From: Vandiemenella viatica
Taxonomy: Eukaryota > Arthropoda > Insecta > Orthoptera > Morabidae
Length of the DNA: 64,000 bases
Assembly: GCA_031002005.1 (NCBI GenBank)
Contig: CM061920.1
Coordinates: forward strand, 115,248,095 to 115,312,094
Reading direction: 5' to 3'
In this document: positions 63,760 to 64,000 of the stretch, in pieces
Layout: the number at the start of each line of letters is the position of its first letter
How positions within the stretch are numbered: position 1 is the stretch's first letter
Program-made: the position numbers and the translations under genes
The notes under the pieces: generated by a model
Told to the model about the DNA's origin: nothing
The model's database searches: none
Seen by the model: the letters and a program-made list of their open reading frames with translations, nothing else

Positions 63760-64000
63760 CTTCGATTGGTTCCAGGAAAGGAAATATGCACGCTGGTCTT
63801 CTTCTTTGGTTATGTGGTGAATTGCGAAGTGGTCTTATGCGCTTCTCGTAGGTCTCCCATTCCTCGACGTCGTTGTTGAATGCTGGGAACGGAGGCGGGG
63901 CCGTGGGTTGGCGGAGATTCCTGACTTCCGCAATCAGTTGTCTCTGAGATTCGAAGAACTGATGTAGAAGTCCTTGGAGGAACTGTTGCCATTCCGTAGG
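63760..64000 (-). pseudogene. Gypsy gag N-terminal part, continuing off the window
   Basis: Minus strand from the window edge: LLHQFFESQRQLIAEVRNLR and FPAFNNDVEEWETYEKR fit a Gypsy Gag. After a frame change near 63838, HFAIHHITKEEDQRAYFL leads in frame into the 1100-codon segment. The start codon is beyond the window. Confidence 0.85.

Larger units (their letters stand above)
59225..64000 (-). mobile_element. Ty3/Gypsy LTR retrotransposon, 3' part
   Basis: Minus-strand gag, protease, RT, RNase H and integrase in Gypsy order, followed by a Pro-rich tail and the 3' LTR. The 5' LTR and start of gag lie beyond 64000. GC content is clearly above the surrounding DNA. No envelope-like frame is seen. 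Confidence 0.95.

Noticed and set aside
60166..63879. Several plus-strand frames of 60-137 codons over the Gypsy element
   Set aside because: High GC and the strong minus-strand gag-pol frame produce antisense open frames; none shows a family motif.

Overview
The window is a repeat-dense stretch of an animal genome, most likely a large-genome insect. I infer this from insect-type mariner, Copia, CR1/Jockey, Penelope and Helitron copies and from a tRNA-derived SINE whose core I associate with orthopteroid/hemimetabolous insects. I recognise no single-copy host gene, true tRNA, rRNA, CRISPR or prokaryotic feature. Almost every recognisable reading frame belongs to a mobile element, and most are broken.

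Layout. 0.3-4.3 kb: a complete but decayed Copia element (242-bp LTRs, 5-bp target duplication, tRNA-iMet-fragment primer site). 4.8-5.3 kb: tail of a CR1-like LINE (family A). 5.4-6.7 kb: a dead mariner. 7.3-8.5 kb: a ~155-bp tandem repeat. 8.8-9.5 kb: LINE reverse transcriptase debris. 9.8 kb: a SINE. 10.8-13.3 kb: a decayed hAT transposase (ZMYM1-like). 14.4-19.9 kb: an internally deleted Helitron whose helicase frame is split by a second, non-autonomous Helitron made almost wholly of ~360-bp repeats. 20.2-25.3 kb: LINE family B copies around a Jockey-like LINE. 25.3-35.0 kb: a three-LTR, two-internal-region tandem retrotransposon inserted in LINE B; its other half lies at 35.0-35.9 kb. 36-36.8 kb: an orphan TE-like pseudogene.

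38.9-59.06 kb is one array of ~535-bp units, each carrying a tRNA-like (Pol III A/B box) head. It is interrupted by a nearly intact mariner, a 207-bp fold-back element, a SINE and a 12.2-kb composite insertion (42894-55137). That composite has CACT...AGTG ends and a TTA duplication. It contains one long minus-strand gene broken into three pieces by a LINE A copy (itself split by a Penelope-like element with a 13-bp duplication) and by a second, opposite-strand LINE A copy; a second Penelope copy lies beyond its N-terminal piece. Removing the nested copies leaves a transposon of roughly 3.2 kb with an orphan protein, which I regard as the most interesting object here. 59.2-64 kb: the 3' part of a Ty3/Gypsy element on the minus strand, running off the window edge.

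Insertion order can be read from the nesting: array < CACT-ended element < LINE A copies < Penelope 1; LINE B < LTR array (already carrying a hAT MITE before its internal region was duplicated); Helitron A < Helitron B.
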